The translations under genes were made by a program, and so were the position numbers. Positions 9,716 through 18,481 of a stretch of 64,000 nt of DNA are shown piece after piece; the stretch's first letter is position 1, and every line of letters begins with the position of its first letter. The stretch lies in the NCBI RefSeq assembly GCF_049670895.1, contig NZ_CP187170.1, one strand, 5' to 3'. The notes beneath the pieces are model-generated. The model did not search any database. It had not been told where the DNA came from and saw nothing but the letters and a program-made list of their open reading frames with translations. Source of the stretch: Pasteurella sp049670895. GTDB taxonomy: Bacteria > Pseudomonadota > Gammaproteobacteria > Enterobacterales > Pasteurellaceae.

Positions 9716-10216
9716 TTACTTTTTCAACACTAAAATAACAGATTCACCGGCAACGACTTCACCATTCTTTTTCTCGACATCACTAATTTCATCCATATTA
9801 GAAATGACGACTGGTGTTAAAATTGATTTTGCTTTGGCTTCAAGTAATGCTAAATCAAACTCAATGATGGTATCACCTCGTTTTACGTTTTGGCCTTCTT
9901 GTGCAATGCGTTTAAAGCCTTCACCTTTTAGTTCAACTGTGTCAATACCAAAGTGGACAAATAATTCTACGCCCTCTTTTGATTCCATTGAAAAAGCATG
10001 GTTGGTTTCAAAAATTTTACCAATTACACCATCCACAGGTGCAATCATTTTATTACCTGTTGGGCGAATAGCAATGCCGTCACCTACGATTTTTTCAGAA
10101 AACACAACATCTGGCACATCTTCAATATTCACAATTTCACCCGAAAGCGGAGCAAAGATTTCCACTTCAACAGCTTTTTTGTCTTTTGAGCCAAATAATT
10201 TGTCAAATAAACCCAT
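9716..10216 (-). CDS. crr: PTS glucose-specific phosphocarrier enzyme IIA
   Basis: A 166-residue cytoplasmic phosphocarrier of the sugar phosphotransferase system. It accepts phosphate from HPr and passes it to membrane EIIB domains. In enteric bacteria its phosphorylation state also controls adenylate cyclase and inducer exclusion. Visible residues are His73 in ETNHAFSM and the phosphorylated His88 in LFVHFGIDTVELKGEGF, within a beta-sandwich of usual length. AGGAG lies before the ATG. It is the last gene of ptsH-ptsI-crr. No glucose EIICB gene is adjacent, so its partner transporter must be elsewhere. Confidence 0.97.
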   Translation of the reverse strand: MGLFDKLFGSKDKKAVEVEIFAPLSGEIVNIEDVPDVVFSEKIVGDGIAIRPTGNKMIAPVDGVIGKIFETNHAFSMESKEGVELFVHFGIDTVELKGEGFKRIAQEGQNVKRGDTIIEFDLALLEAKAKSILTPVVISNMDEISDVEKKNGEVVAGESVILVLKK

Positions 10217-10274
10217 TTTAGTCTCCTACTAAGTAAATGCGGGCATATTTTAGCTTAAAATTTCAAAATTGTAT

Positions 10275-12002
10275 CTAATTTAATACTTTTTCAGCTAAAA
10301 AATCTTCTACTAATCGCTCAATTTCTGCCGCAGTTGGTTTTTCTAAGGCTTTGGCAGCAAGGGCTTTCGCATCCGCATAATTCACATTTCGGATCAATTT
10401 CTTAATGCGAGGGACTGAAATCGCACTCATACTAAACTCATCTAAGCCCATACCTAACAGTAAAAGAGTCGCTCTTTCATCGCCAGCTAACTCACCACAC
10501 ATACCTGTCCATTTACCTTCTGCGTGTGAAGCATCAATGACTTGTTTAATTAAAGAAAGTACTGATGGCGACATTGGGTTATAAAGATGAGAAATCAATT
10601 CATTACCACGGTCAACAGCTAAGGTGTATTGTGTTAAATCGTTTGTACCGATACTAAAGAAATCCACCTCTTTGGCTAAGAATTTCGCATTTACTGCCGC
10701 AGACGGCGTTTCCACCATCACACCCACTTGAATGTTTTCATCAAAGGCTTTGCCTTCATCACGTAATTCTTGTTTAAGGGTTTCAATCACGGCTTTTAAT
10801 TCACGAATTTCTTCTACCGAAATGACCATCGGGAACATCACCGCCAATTTACCAAATGCTGAAGCACGTAATACCGCTCTTAATTGTGCATGAAGAATTT
10901 CACGACGATCTAAAGCAATACGCACTGCTCGCCATCCTAAAAATGGATTCATTTCTTTTGGTAAATTTAAATAAGGTAGCTCTTTATCGCCCCCGATATC
11001 CATGGTTCTTAAGACAACCAAACGTCCATTCATCGCTTCCACCACTTCTTTATAAGCGATAAATTGCTCTTCTTCGCTTGGTAATTGGTCACGATCCATG
11101 AATAAAAATTCTGTACGGTATAAGCCTACACCTTCTGCCCCGTTGCGGTCTGCACCTTCTACATCACGAATGGTACCGATATTAGCCACCACATCAACAC
11201 GATGTCCATCTAAAGTTAAGGCTGGTAAATCTTTTAACTTCGCTAATTCTGCTTTTTCTTCTGCTAATTTTTGTTCCAAGCTTCTTAAGCGAGTCATTTC
11301 TTCTTGTGTCGGGTTCACATAAACCACATTATTGACCGCATCAAGGATTAAATAATCGCCTGTGTTAACTTGCTCAGTCACATTATTGGTACCGACAATG
11401 GCTGGCAATTCTAATGAACGAGCCATGATTGAGGTATGCGATGTTCTACCACCAATATCGGTAATAAAACCTAATACTTTTTCTAAATTTAACTGTGCTG
11501 TTTCGGATGGTGTTAAATCATAAGCCACTAAAATAACTTCTTCATTAATATCACCCAAATCAATAATATGCATACCTAAGATATTTTTAATTAAGCGGTT
11601 ACCAATATCTCGAATATCTGCGGCACGCTCTCTTAAATATTCATCATCAATTTCAGACAGCATGGTTACTTGCTGATCGATGATCTTACTTGTTGCAACC
11701 GCTGCATTTACTTTATGAGCACGAAGGTAGTCAATGATTTCTTCCTCTAATTCTTCATCTTCTAAAATCATCAAGTGACCTTCAAAAATCGCTGCTTTCT
11801 CTTCGCCAAGTGACTTAAATGCACGATCACGAATTGAATTTAATTGTTCAACAGCGGCCCCACGTCCTTGATAAAATCTAGCGATCTCAGCGTCAATTTG
11901 ATCTTCACTGATTTTTTGCATATCAAGCACAATTTTTTCTTCTTTGAGCACTAAAGCTTTACCAAAGACAATGCCTGGTGAAGCGGGAATTCCTGAAATC
12001 AT
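10275..12002 (-). CDS. ptsI: PTS enzyme I, phosphoenolpyruvate-protein phosphotransferase
   Basis: A 575-residue cytoplasmic enzyme that takes phosphate from phosphoenolpyruvate onto a histidine and hands it to HPr, the first step of PTS sugar uptake. The start is placed at the ATG at 12002 (MISGIPASPG...), with AGAAGG six bases upstream. A TTG two codons earlier is not needed and would break the usual length. The phospho-histidine motif GGRTSHTSIMARSLELPAIVG lies near residue 190. The PEP-binding barrel shows YRTEFLFMDR, GVMVETPSAAV and FSIGTNDLTQYTL. It lies between ptsH and crr in the usual order. Confidence 0.97.
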   Translation of the reverse strand: MISGIPASPGIVFGKALVLKEEKIVLDMQKISEDQIDAEIARFYQGRGAAVEQLNSIRDRAFKSLGEEKAAIFEGHLMILEDEELEEEIIDYLRAHKVNAAVATSKIIDQQVTMLSEIDDEYLRERAADIRDIGNRLIKNILGMHIIDLGDINEEVILVAYDLTPSETAQLNLEKVLGFITDIGGRTSHTSIMARSLELPAIVGTNNVTEQVNTGDYLILDAVNNVVYVNPTQEEMTRLRSLEQKLAEEKAELAKLKDLPALTLDGHRVDVVANIGTIRDVEGADRNGAEGVGLYRTEFLFMDRDQLPSEEEQFIAYKEVVEAMNGRLVVLRTMDIGGDKELPYLNLPKEMNPFLGWRAVRIALDRREILHAQLRAVLRASAFGKLAVMFPMVISVEEIRELKAVIETLKQELRDEGKAFDENIQVGVMVETPSAAVNAKFLAKEVDFFSIGTNDLTQYTLAVDRGNELISHLYNPMSPSVLSLIKQVIDASHAEGKWTGMCGELAGDERATLLLLGMGLDEFSMSAISVPRIKKLIRNVNYADAKALAAKALEKPTAAEIERLVEDFLAEKVLN

Positions 12003-12103
12003 ATACAACCTTCTGCAATAAATGAAAATAACAATCTATGATGAAAACATCATAGCCATAAAGTGTCGTCCCTGAGGAGATGCCATTATGGCTAGACCCC
12101 GAA

Positions 12104-12361
12104 TTATTCCAAAGTTGGGATAAGTGCCACTAAATGCTCAACGGCTTTTTGCTCATCCTCGCCTTCCGCAGAAATCGTAATCACAGTACCTTGTGTTAAT
12201 GCTAAAGTTTGTAGTTTGAATAAACTTTTCGCACTTGCACTTTTACCCGCTGATGTCACTGTAATATCAGAAGCGAATGCTTTTGCTTCTTTAACAAATT
12301 GTGCTGCTGGGCGAGTATGTAATCCATTTGGTGCAATGATTTCAACGTCTTTTGAATACAT
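12104..12361 (-). CDS. ptsH: Phosphocarrier protein HPr
   Basis: An 85-residue carrier that relays phosphate from enzyme I to sugar-specific EIIA proteins. The phosphorylated His15 is in NGLHTRPAAQFV, and Ser46 lies in the second helix (SAKSLFKLQ). Length and motifs are those of the enteric protein. GAGGAG precedes the ATG. It is the first gene of the pts operon. The gap to ptsI contains an inverted repeat (AGCCATAA ... TTATGGCT, 12053-12092) that could modulate expression of the downstream genes. A CRP-like site lies about 160-175 bases upstream, as known for pts in E. coli. Confidence 0.97.
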   Translation of the reverse strand: MYSKDVEIIAPNGLHTRPAAQFVKEAKAFASDITVTSAGKSASAKSLFKLQTLALTQGTVITISAEGEDEQKAVEHLVALIPTLE

Positions 12362-12518
12362 AATATTCTCCTCTGTGAATCAAAATATGAGCAGTAAAAA
12401 AATAGTCAGTTATTTAAACTGATTGAATGTTAATCTTACATTTATTTTTAGATAAAAAATAAATTGGTTTGTAGTATCTAAGTTAGTAAATAAATAATCA
12501 AGATTTATGAAGTGAAAA

Positions 12519-12534
12519 TTTGAGGCAGATCACA
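12519..12534. promoter_or_regulatory. Putative CRP-binding site upstream of ptsH
   Basis: TTTGAGGCAGATCACA fits TGTGA-N6-TCACA at nine of ten positions and lies upstream of the pts operon, which is CRP-regulated in enteric bacteria. Confidence 0.5.
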
Positions 12535-12561
12535 AAAAAAGACACATAAAGTGTGTTTTTT
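12535..12561 (-). terminator. Probable terminator of rsgA
   Basis: A short ACAC/GTGT stem flanked by A-runs and T-runs lies 30 bases after the rsgA stop and gives a T7 tract on the minus strand. The stem is short, so strength is uncertain. Confidence 0.45.
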
Positions 12562-12590
12562 AGTCCGTCATTAACATTCAATTAACGCAT

Positions 12591-13640
12591 TTATTCACTG
12601 GAGAAATGACGTTGTGATTTTACTTCCGCTAAACTGGCAATCAGACGATGATAATTTTCAAAACGTACGGGGTGAATTTTGCCTTTTTCAACAGCTTCAC
12701 GCAAAGCACAACCTGGATCATTGAGGTGTTTACAGTCACGAAATTTGCAAGTACCTAAAAAATATTGAAATTCTCGATACCCTTTTGTCACTTGTTCCTG
12801 TTCTAAATGCCATAAGCCAAATTCGCGGATCCCTGGCGAGTCGATTAAGTTTCCCCCTTGTGCTAAATGGTATAAGCGGGAAGAAGTGGTGGTATGCTGT
12901 CCTAATCCTGAGTTTTCACTCACGTCCCCCACTTGTGCATTCACGTCTGGCAAAATATGATTAATTAAACTCGACTTACCAACCCCAGACTGCCCCACAA
13001 AAATCGACGTGCCTTGATGAAAAAGTGCGGTTAATTTTTCCATATTTTCCCCTGTCATCGCGGAGATCATCATCGTTTGATAACCAATATCTTGGTAAAT
13101 TTTTAATTGTGCTTCCACGTCTTTACGTGCGTCATCACTTAATAAATCCACTTTATTCACCACGATAATGGCTGGAATTTTAGCGGTTTCACAGATCACT
13201 AAATACCGATCAATAATATTTAATGATAAAGAAGGCAAAACAGCAGAAACGATAATAATGCGATCAATATTGGCGGCGATAACCTTTAATCCATCATAAT
13301 AATCTGGACGGGCAATTTCATTTTGACGAGGTTTAATGGCTTCAATCACCCCATTCACGCCTTGCAATTGTTGATTGCCTTGTCGCCAGACAACATAATC
13401 CCCCACCACAACACTAGATAAAGTACGACGTAAATTACAACGAAAAATCTCGCCTTTGGCATTTTCCACATCAGCATGCACTGAATAACGGGTGACCACC
13501 ACACCATCTTGCGACTCCCCTAACATTTCATCTTGCCATTCAATGTCTTTCTTTTCTCGGCGTTGGTGGCGATGAAGGGCTTTTTCATTATTCGATTGAA
13601 TGCGACGTTTCTGATTTTGCGTTAATTTACGTTTACTCAA
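12591..13640 (-). CDS. rsgA: Small-subunit ribosome biogenesis GTPase RsgA (YjeQ)
   Basis: A circularly permuted GTPase that assists late 30S maturation. The start is taken as the TTG at 13640 (SKRKLTQNQKRRIQ...), because AAGGA lies seven bases upstream and family members begin with this sequence. The open frame extends further upstream but that part is not family-like. The product is 349 residues. Seen in order: an OB-fold (about 60-120), NKVDLL (G4) before the P-loop GQSGVGKSSLIN (G1) and DSPGIREFG (G3), which is the permuted order, then a C-terminal zinc knuckle with CKFRDCKHLNDPGC. It is divergent from orn, 81 bases apart, as in E. coli. Confidence 0.95.
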   Translation of the reverse strand: MSKRKLTQNQKRRIQSNNEKALHRHQRREKKDIEWQDEMLGESQDGVVVTRYSVHADVENAKGEIFRCNLRRTLSSVVVGDYVVWRQGNQQLQGVNGVIEAIKPRQNEIARPDYYDGLKVIAANIDRIIIVSAVLPSLSLNIIDRYLVICETAKIPAIIVVNKVDLLSDDARKDVEAQLKIYQDIGYQTMMISAMTGENMEKLTALFHQGTSIFVGQSGVGKSSLINHILPDVNAQVGDVSENSGLGQHTTTSSRLYHLAQGGNLIDSPGIREFGLWHLEQEQVTKGYREFQYFLGTCKFRDCKHLNDPGCALREAVEKGKIHPVRFENYHRLIASLAEVKSQRHFSSE

Positions 13641-13721
13641 TGGGTTATCCTTAAAAGTGCGGTCGTTTTTTAATAGGTTTTCCGCTAGAATGACGAAAAA
13701 TAATTTACATAGGATACCACC

Positions 13722-14276
13722 ATGCAATTAGATAAACAAAATCTCATTTGGATCGACTTGGAAATGACAGGCTTAGACCCAGAGAAAGAAAGAATTATTG
13801 AAATCGCCACCATTATTACAGACAAAAACTTAAATATTTTAGCCGAGGGGCCTGTGCTTGCCATTCATCAATCTGAAGATTTATTAAATAAAATGAGTGA
13901 ATGGTGCACCAAAACTCATACGCAAAATGGTTTAGTTGAAAGAGTGAAAAAAAGCCCCTTAACAGAGCGTGCTGCCGAATTACAAACCCTTGATTTCTTG
14001 AAAAAATGGGTGCCAAAAGGTGCCTCGCCGATTTGTGGTAACAGTGTGGCACAAGATAAGCGTTTTTTATTTAAATATATGCCTGAATTAGCCGATTATT
14101 TTCATTACCGCCATTTAGATGTGAGCACCTTAAAAGAGCTTGCCTCACGTTGGAAGCCAGACTTGTTAAAAGGCTTTCAAAAGAAAAATTCCCACCTTGC
14201 TTTAGATGATATTCGGGAATCGATTGCAGAACTGGCTTACTATCGTGAGCACTTTATCAATTTGAAAGATCAATAA
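13722..14276 (+). CDS. orn: Oligoribonuclease
   Basis: A 184-residue 3'-5' exoribonuclease that degrades short RNA oligonucleotides, including pGpG, to mononucleotides. The DEDDh catalytic set is visible: WIDLEMTGLD (Asp12, Glu14), NSVAQDKRFL (Asp), and HLALDDIRESI (His and Asp near the C-terminus). Length equals the usual family length. It is divergently oriented to rsgA and followed by two tRNA-Gly genes, the arrangement seen in E. coli. Confidence 0.97.
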   Translation: MQLDKQNLIWIDLEMTGLDPEKERIIEIATIITDKNLNILAEGPVLAIHQSEDLLNKMSEWCTKTHTQNGLVERVKKSPLTERAAELQTLDFLKKWVPKGASPICGNSVAQDKRFLFKYMPELADYFHYRHLDVSTLKELASRWKPDLLKGFQKKNSHLALDDIRESIAELAYYREHFINLKDQ

Positions 14277-14329
14277 TTATTCAACTTGTTGAATATCCAA
14301 GCAAGCTCAATTTTTTTCGTATTTTGGGC

Positions 14330-14357
14330 TTGCACTCGAATATTTTTTTCGTATAAT
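14330..14357 (+). promoter_or_regulatory. Sigma-70 promoter of the tRNA-Gly genes
   Basis: TTGCAC (14330-14335) and a perfect TATAAT (14352-14357) are separated by 16 bases and followed by a GC-rich stretch, about 40 bases before the first tRNA. Confidence 0.75.
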
Positions 14358-14396
14358 ACCGCCCTGTCGCTGTTAATCAGCACAAACAATATGAAT

Positions 14397-14472
14397 GCGG
14401 GAATAGCTCAGTTGGTAGAGCACAACCTTGCCAAGGTTGGGGTCGCGAGTTCGAGCCTCGTTTCCCGCTCCA
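14397..14472 (+). tRNA. tRNA-Gly (GCC)
   Basis: A 76-base cloverleaf with acceptor GCGGGAA/TTCCCGC, anticodon GCC in TTGCCAA, TTCGAGC in the T-loop and an encoded CCA. It is identical to the next copy. Confidence 0.97.
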
Positions 14473-14502
14473 ATTCATCTTCTCATAAAACATACTTTCA
14501 AT

Positions 14503-14578
14503 GCGGGAATAGCTCAGTTGGTAGAGCACAACCTTGCCAAGGTTGGGGTCGCGAGTTCGAGCCTCGTTTCCCGCTCCA
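14503..14578 (+). tRNA. tRNA-Gly (GCC), second copy
   Basis: An exact repeat of the 76-base tRNA at 14397, separated from it by 30 bases and probably cotranscribed from the promoter at 14330. Confidence 0.97.
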
Positions 14579-14722
14579 AATTTCCATTATCTTTTTTTAT
14601 CCTTTAAATTTGTTCTATTTTCTTGTAAGAAACTGCTTGTCTTGACTATATAATCCCAGAAAAGTGCGGTACAATTTCGGACTATTTTAATGCATCTATA
14701 CAATCATAAACATGGTAAAACA

Positions 14723-15214
14723 ATGACTGATCTCGCTCGCTATACACAATACATTCCTGATGAAACTGCAATGTGTGCCTTTGGTGCTGAATTGGTGAGT
14801 GCCATCTGTCAACTGCCCTCTTCACAAGCAATCACCATTTATTTAAATGGTGATTTAGGTGCAGGCAAAACCACTTTAAGCCGTGGCATCATTCAGGCAC
14901 TTGGTCATCAAGGTCATGTAAAAAGCCCGACTTACACGTTGGTAGAAGAATATCATTTAACAAAAAAAACCGTTTATCACTTTGATTTATATCGCTTAAG
15001 CGATCCTGAAGAACTCGAATTTATGGGCATTCGTGATTATTTTAGCCAAAATTGTTTATGTTTAATTGAATGGGCAGAAAAAGGCAAAGGATTATTAGCT
15101 GAGCCCGATCTTATCGTGAACATTGCTTATGCGGAGCGTGCACGCCATATTGAACTGCTTGCACACACACAGCAAGGTAAACAACTTCTTCAGATGATGC
15201 CCTCTCACGCCTAA
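14723..15214 (+). CDS. tsaE: tRNA threonylcarbamoyladenosine biosynthesis ATPase TsaE
   Basis: A P-loop ATPase that works with TsaB and TsaD to form N6-threonylcarbamoyladenosine at position 37 of ANN-decoding tRNAs. The ATG at 14723 (MTDLARYTQYIPDE...) gives 163 residues, close to the family size; an upstream in-frame ATG at 14690 would add eleven unusual residues. Walker A is GDLGAGKTTLSRGI near residue 43. SPTYTLVEEY and FDLYRLSDPEELEFMGI are typical TsaE motifs, followed by LIEWAEKG. It leads the tsaE-amiB-mutL-miaA-hfq-hflX run; the nnr and queG genes found beside it in E. coli are absent. Confidence 0.93.
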   Translation: MTDLARYTQYIPDETAMCAFGAELVSAICQLPSSQAITIYLNGDLGAGKTTLSRGIIQALGHQGHVKSPTYTLVEEYHLTKKTVYHFDLYRLSDPEELEFMGIRDYFSQNCLCLIEWAEKGKGLLAEPDLIVNIAYAERARHIELLAHTQQGKQLLQMMPSHA

Positions 15215-15231
15215 GATAGATTTGTAACAGT

Positions 15232-16515
15232 ATGAAAAAAAACCGCTTTCTTTCTTTTTTTGGTATTCTCTTAGCCTGTTTAAGTGCTTCGCTTTATGCC
15301 AATACGGTCTGGACGATTGCTATCGATCCCGGTCATGGTGGTACCGATCCCGGTGCCATTAGCCGCCATTTAAAAATGTATGAAAAAAATGTCACCCTTT
15401 CTATTGCCAGAGAGTTAAAACTCTTGTTAGACAAAGATCCCAATTTCAATGGCGTCCTGACTCGTAAAGGGGATTACTTTATTTCCGTGCCCAAACGCTC
15501 AGAAATTGCTCGTCAACACAAAGCCAACTTTTTAGTCTCTATTCATGCTGACTCAAACTTATCCCCAACGTTAAGAGGGGCATCAGTCTGGGTTTTGTCG
15601 AATCGCCGAGCAAACAGTGAAATGGGGCAATGGTTAGAAGATCATGAAAAACGCTCTGAACTATTGGGCGGTGCAGGCACCGTGCTTTCTTCACATAATG
15701 ATAAATATTTAGATCAAACCGTATTAGATCTGCAATTTGGACATAGCCAACGTGTGGGTTATGAGTTAGGGGCTATTGTCCTTAAACATTTCGCCAAAAT
15801 TACCACGCTCAACCGCAGTACACCGCAACATGCAAGCCTTGGGGTATTACGCTCTCCCGATATTCCTTCAATTTTGGTTGAAACGGGCTTTCTTTCCAAT
15901 CCAGAAGAAGAAAAAAAACTCAGTACGATTGCATACCGTAAAAAAGTGGCTTACATGATTTATGAAAGCCTTGTGGAATATCGTCGTAAAAATGCCCCAC
16001 AAAGCATCAAACACCCAACAAAAACAATGGCGAAACAAAGCCAGCAAGAGAAACCACAGATCCAAATTCAAGATAGTGGGATTCGTCATAAAGTGAAATC
16101 AGGGGAATCTCTTAATGGCGTGGCGAAAAAATACGGGGTAAAAGCTAATGATATTCTCAATTTAAATAAGCTAAAACGCCGTGATCTTTGGATTGGGGAA
16201 ACCTTAAAAATCCCAGGGGAAGTCAAAAATACCGTCCAACCTGCTGACAATAAACAGAATAAGAAAAATGCCCAATCTCGTGCAAGCGTGGTTGATGCCA
16301 ATGCTACCTCAAAGAAAAGTGGCAGCCAAGCACCTAAAAACACCGAAAAACCCACACACAATAGCGTGCCGAAATATCATACGGTAAAAAGTGGGCAAAC
16401 GTTGTATTCCATTGCAAGAGAATACCAATTATCCCCAAAAACGTTATTGTCGTTAAATCCAAATTTAAAAAATGGCAAAGTCCTCACGGGACAGAAAATT
16501 AAATTAAGAGAATAA
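15232..16515 (+). CDS. amiB: N-acetylmuramoyl-L-alanine amidase with LysM repeats
   Basis: A periplasmic amidase that cleaves the bond between N-acetylmuramic acid and L-alanine to split septal peptidoglycan during cell separation. The 427-residue product has a signal peptide (cleavage near LYANT), an Amidase_3 catalytic domain at about 28-240 (zinc ligand motif IDPGHGGTDPGAI, SIHADSN, and the C-terminal VETGFLSNPEEE), a lysine-rich linker, and two LysM domains near 285-330 and 380-425 (YHTVKSGQTLYSIAREYQLS), which bind peptidoglycan. Six bases separate it from mutL. Confidence 0.95.
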   Translation: MKKNRFLSFFGILLACLSASLYANTVWTIAIDPGHGGTDPGAISRHLKMYEKNVTLSIARELKLLLDKDPNFNGVLTRKGDYFISVPKRSEIARQHKANFLVSIHADSNLSPTLRGASVWVLSNRRANSEMGQWLEDHEKRSELLGGAGTVLSSHNDKYLDQTVLDLQFGHSQRVGYELGAIVLKHFAKITTLNRSTPQHASLGVLRSPDIPSILVETGFLSNPEEEKKLSTIAYRKKVAYMIYESLVEYRRKNAPQSIKHPTKTMAKQSQQEKPQIQIQDSGIRHKVKSGESLNGVAKKYGVKANDILNLNKLKRRDLWIGETLKIPGEVKNTVQPADNKQNKKNAQSRASVVDANATSKKSGSQAPKNTEKPTHNSVPKYHTVKSGQTLYSIAREYQLSPKTLLSLNPNLKNGKVLTGQKIKLRE

Positions 16516-16521
16516 CGAACT

Positions 16522-18471
16522 ATGCCAATTCAAGTTTTACCACCACAACTTGCGAATCAAATTGCAGCGGGTGAAGTGGTTGAGCGTCCAGCATCTGTGG
16601 TTAAAGAATTAGTCGAAAATAGTTTAGATGCGGGGGCAACGAAAATCCAAATCGATATCGAACAAGGCGGGAGTCGCTTGATTCGTATTCGTGATAACGG
16701 CGTGGGCATTCCCAAAACAGAATTAAGTTTGGCACTCGCTCGTCATGCCACCAGTAAAATCAGCTGTTTGGACGATTTAGATGGTATTCTCAGTCTCGGC
16801 TTTCGTGGTGAGGCATTGGCAAGTATCAGCTCCGTTTCTCGCTTAACCCTCACTTCTCGCACTGCAGAGCAAAATGAAGCATGGCAAGTGTATGCTCAAG
16901 GTCGAGAAATGGAAACCACCATTGTGCCCGCCTCTCACCCCGTTGGCACAACCGTGGAAGTGGCAAATTTATTTTTTAACACGCCTGCTCGACGTAAATT
17001 TTTACGCACGGATAAAACCGAATTTTCTCATATTGATGAGGTTATTCGTCGTATCGCACTGGCTAAAAGTCATCTTCAGTTCACACTTAGCCATAATGGC
17101 AAAATTGTTCGTCAATATAAAAGTGCGACCACCGATACCCAAAAATTAAAACGTGTCGCGGCAATTTGTGGGGAGGCATTTATTCAACATGCCTTACAGA
17201 TCAACTGGAAGCATGAGGATTTACATTTATCTGGTTGGATTGCGTTGCCTCAATTTTCACGTTCGCAAAATGATATCAGTTATTGCTATATCAACGGACG
17301 TATGGTGCGTGATAAAGTGATTAGCCATGCCATTCGCCAAGCCTATGCAGAGCATCTATCAAGTGAGCAATTTCCTGCTTTCGTCCTCTTTTTGGATCTC
17401 AATCCCAATGATGTGGATGTGAATGTTCATCCAACGAAGCATGAAGTACGCTTCCACCAACAACGTCTCATTCATGATTTTATTTGCCAAGGCATTCGCA
17501 ATGCCTTGCATTCCGAGCAAGCACAACTTGCATGGCAAGACGAAAATCAAGTGCAAGAACCTTCTCCCACATGGCAAAGCTATTCTGCCAGTAAACCAAA
17601 TCGTGCAGCAGCGGGGCAAAATATCTTTGCACCCTCAAGTCAACCGCATGACAGCGAAACAAAAGCGAGGGCTGAAAGCACAAAACTTTCTCAAAATACA
17701 CCGCACTTTGCCTTATCTTACCGCCAAGAAAGCCCAAGTAAGCGGGAACGCCAACTTTATGGCGATCTACTCAGTGTGGAGACTCACCAGAAGCCATCCG
17801 TTATATTACCTGCCCGAGAAAATGTAGGTACTAACATTGCAAAATCGGAGCCGCCTCTTGCAAATACCCCATTCTGCAACACGGAAATGAACCAGCCTTA
17901 CGGCAATGTCACCGTAGCACAAAAGCCCGCATTACTGGAGCAAACACATTGCTTACGGGCATTAGCACTTATTGAAAATCAAGCCCTGTTATTACAACAA
18001 CAGCAACAATTTTATTTGCTATCCATAGCCAAGTTACAACAACTGAATATTGCACTCACGTTGCAACAACAACCTGTCATTCAACAGCCCTTGTTAATTC
18101 CTGTGGTCTTTCGTTTAAATGAAACACAGCGAGAACATTGGCAACACCAAAAAGCGTTTTTCACTCAAGCAGGGTTTGAGTTCACAGAACAAACTTCACA
18201 ACAGCGTTTAACGCTTAATAAAGTCCCGAGTTGTTTACGTCAGCAAAATTTACAACAATGTGTGTTGCATCTATTGCAGGAAAATCATGGAGAATTGACG
18301 GATTTTCTTACCGCACTTTGCGAAACGCTCAGTTATCCCTCTATTCATGTTTTGGCAGATGCGGTAACCTTGCTCACTGCAACGGAACAACGTCTTAACA
18401 CACAACAAACAGGGCATTTACACGCCTTACTCATGCCAATTGATTGGCAACCTTATTTAGTAAAACTGTAA
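16522..18471 (+). CDS. mutL: DNA mismatch repair protein MutL
   Basis: A GHKL ATPase that links MutS mismatch recognition to MutH nicking. The 649-residue product shows the N-terminal ATPase motifs ENSLDAGATKI, DNGVGIPK, HATSKI and GFRGEALASISSV in the first 110 residues. A poorly conserved glutamine-rich linker (about 340-450) leads to a C-terminal dimerisation domain. There is no DQHAxxERxxYE endonuclease motif, as expected for a species using MutH. Slippage repair matters here, because tetranucleotide contingency loci such as the one at 951 depend on replication errors. Confidence 0.96.
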   Translation: MPIQVLPPQLANQIAAGEVVERPASVVKELVENSLDAGATKIQIDIEQGGSRLIRIRDNGVGIPKTELSLALARHATSKISCLDDLDGILSLGFRGEALASISSVSRLTLTSRTAEQNEAWQVYAQGREMETTIVPASHPVGTTVEVANLFFNTPARRKFLRTDKTEFSHIDEVIRRIALAKSHLQFTLSHNGKIVRQYKSATTDTQKLKRVAAICGEAFIQHALQINWKHEDLHLSGWIALPQFSRSQNDISYCYINGRMVRDKVISHAIRQAYAEHLSSEQFPAFVLFLDLNPNDVDVNVHPTKHEVRFHQQRLIHDFICQGIRNALHSEQAQLAWQDENQVQEPSPTWQSYSASKPNRAAAGQNIFAPSSQPHDSETKARAESTKLSQNTPHFALSYRQESPSKRERQLYGDLLSVETHQKPSVILPARENVGTNIAKSEPPLANTPFCNTEMNQPYGNVTVAQKPALLEQTHCLRALALIENQALLLQQQQQFYLLSIAKLQQLNIALTLQQQPVIQQPLLIPVVFRLNETQREHWQHQKAFFTQAGFEFTEQTSQQRLTLNKVPSCLRQQNLQQCVLHLLQENHGELTDFLTALCETLSYPSIHVLADAVTLLTATEQRLNTQQTGHLHALLMPIDWQPYLVKL

Positions 18472-18481
18472 CGAGAATCTC

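Noticed and set aside
10275..12008. ptsI start at the TTG at 12008
   Set aside because: The ATG two codons later has correctly spaced AGAAGG and gives the usual 575 residues.
14286..14645. 119-codon plus-strand frame spanning the glycine tRNA region
   Set aside because: It merely reads through two tRNA genes; the repeated protein segments come from the duplicated tRNA.
16522..18471. Possible frameshift in the glutamine-rich centre of mutL
   Set aside because: The frame is continuous from end to end; low complexity in the linker is usual for MutL.
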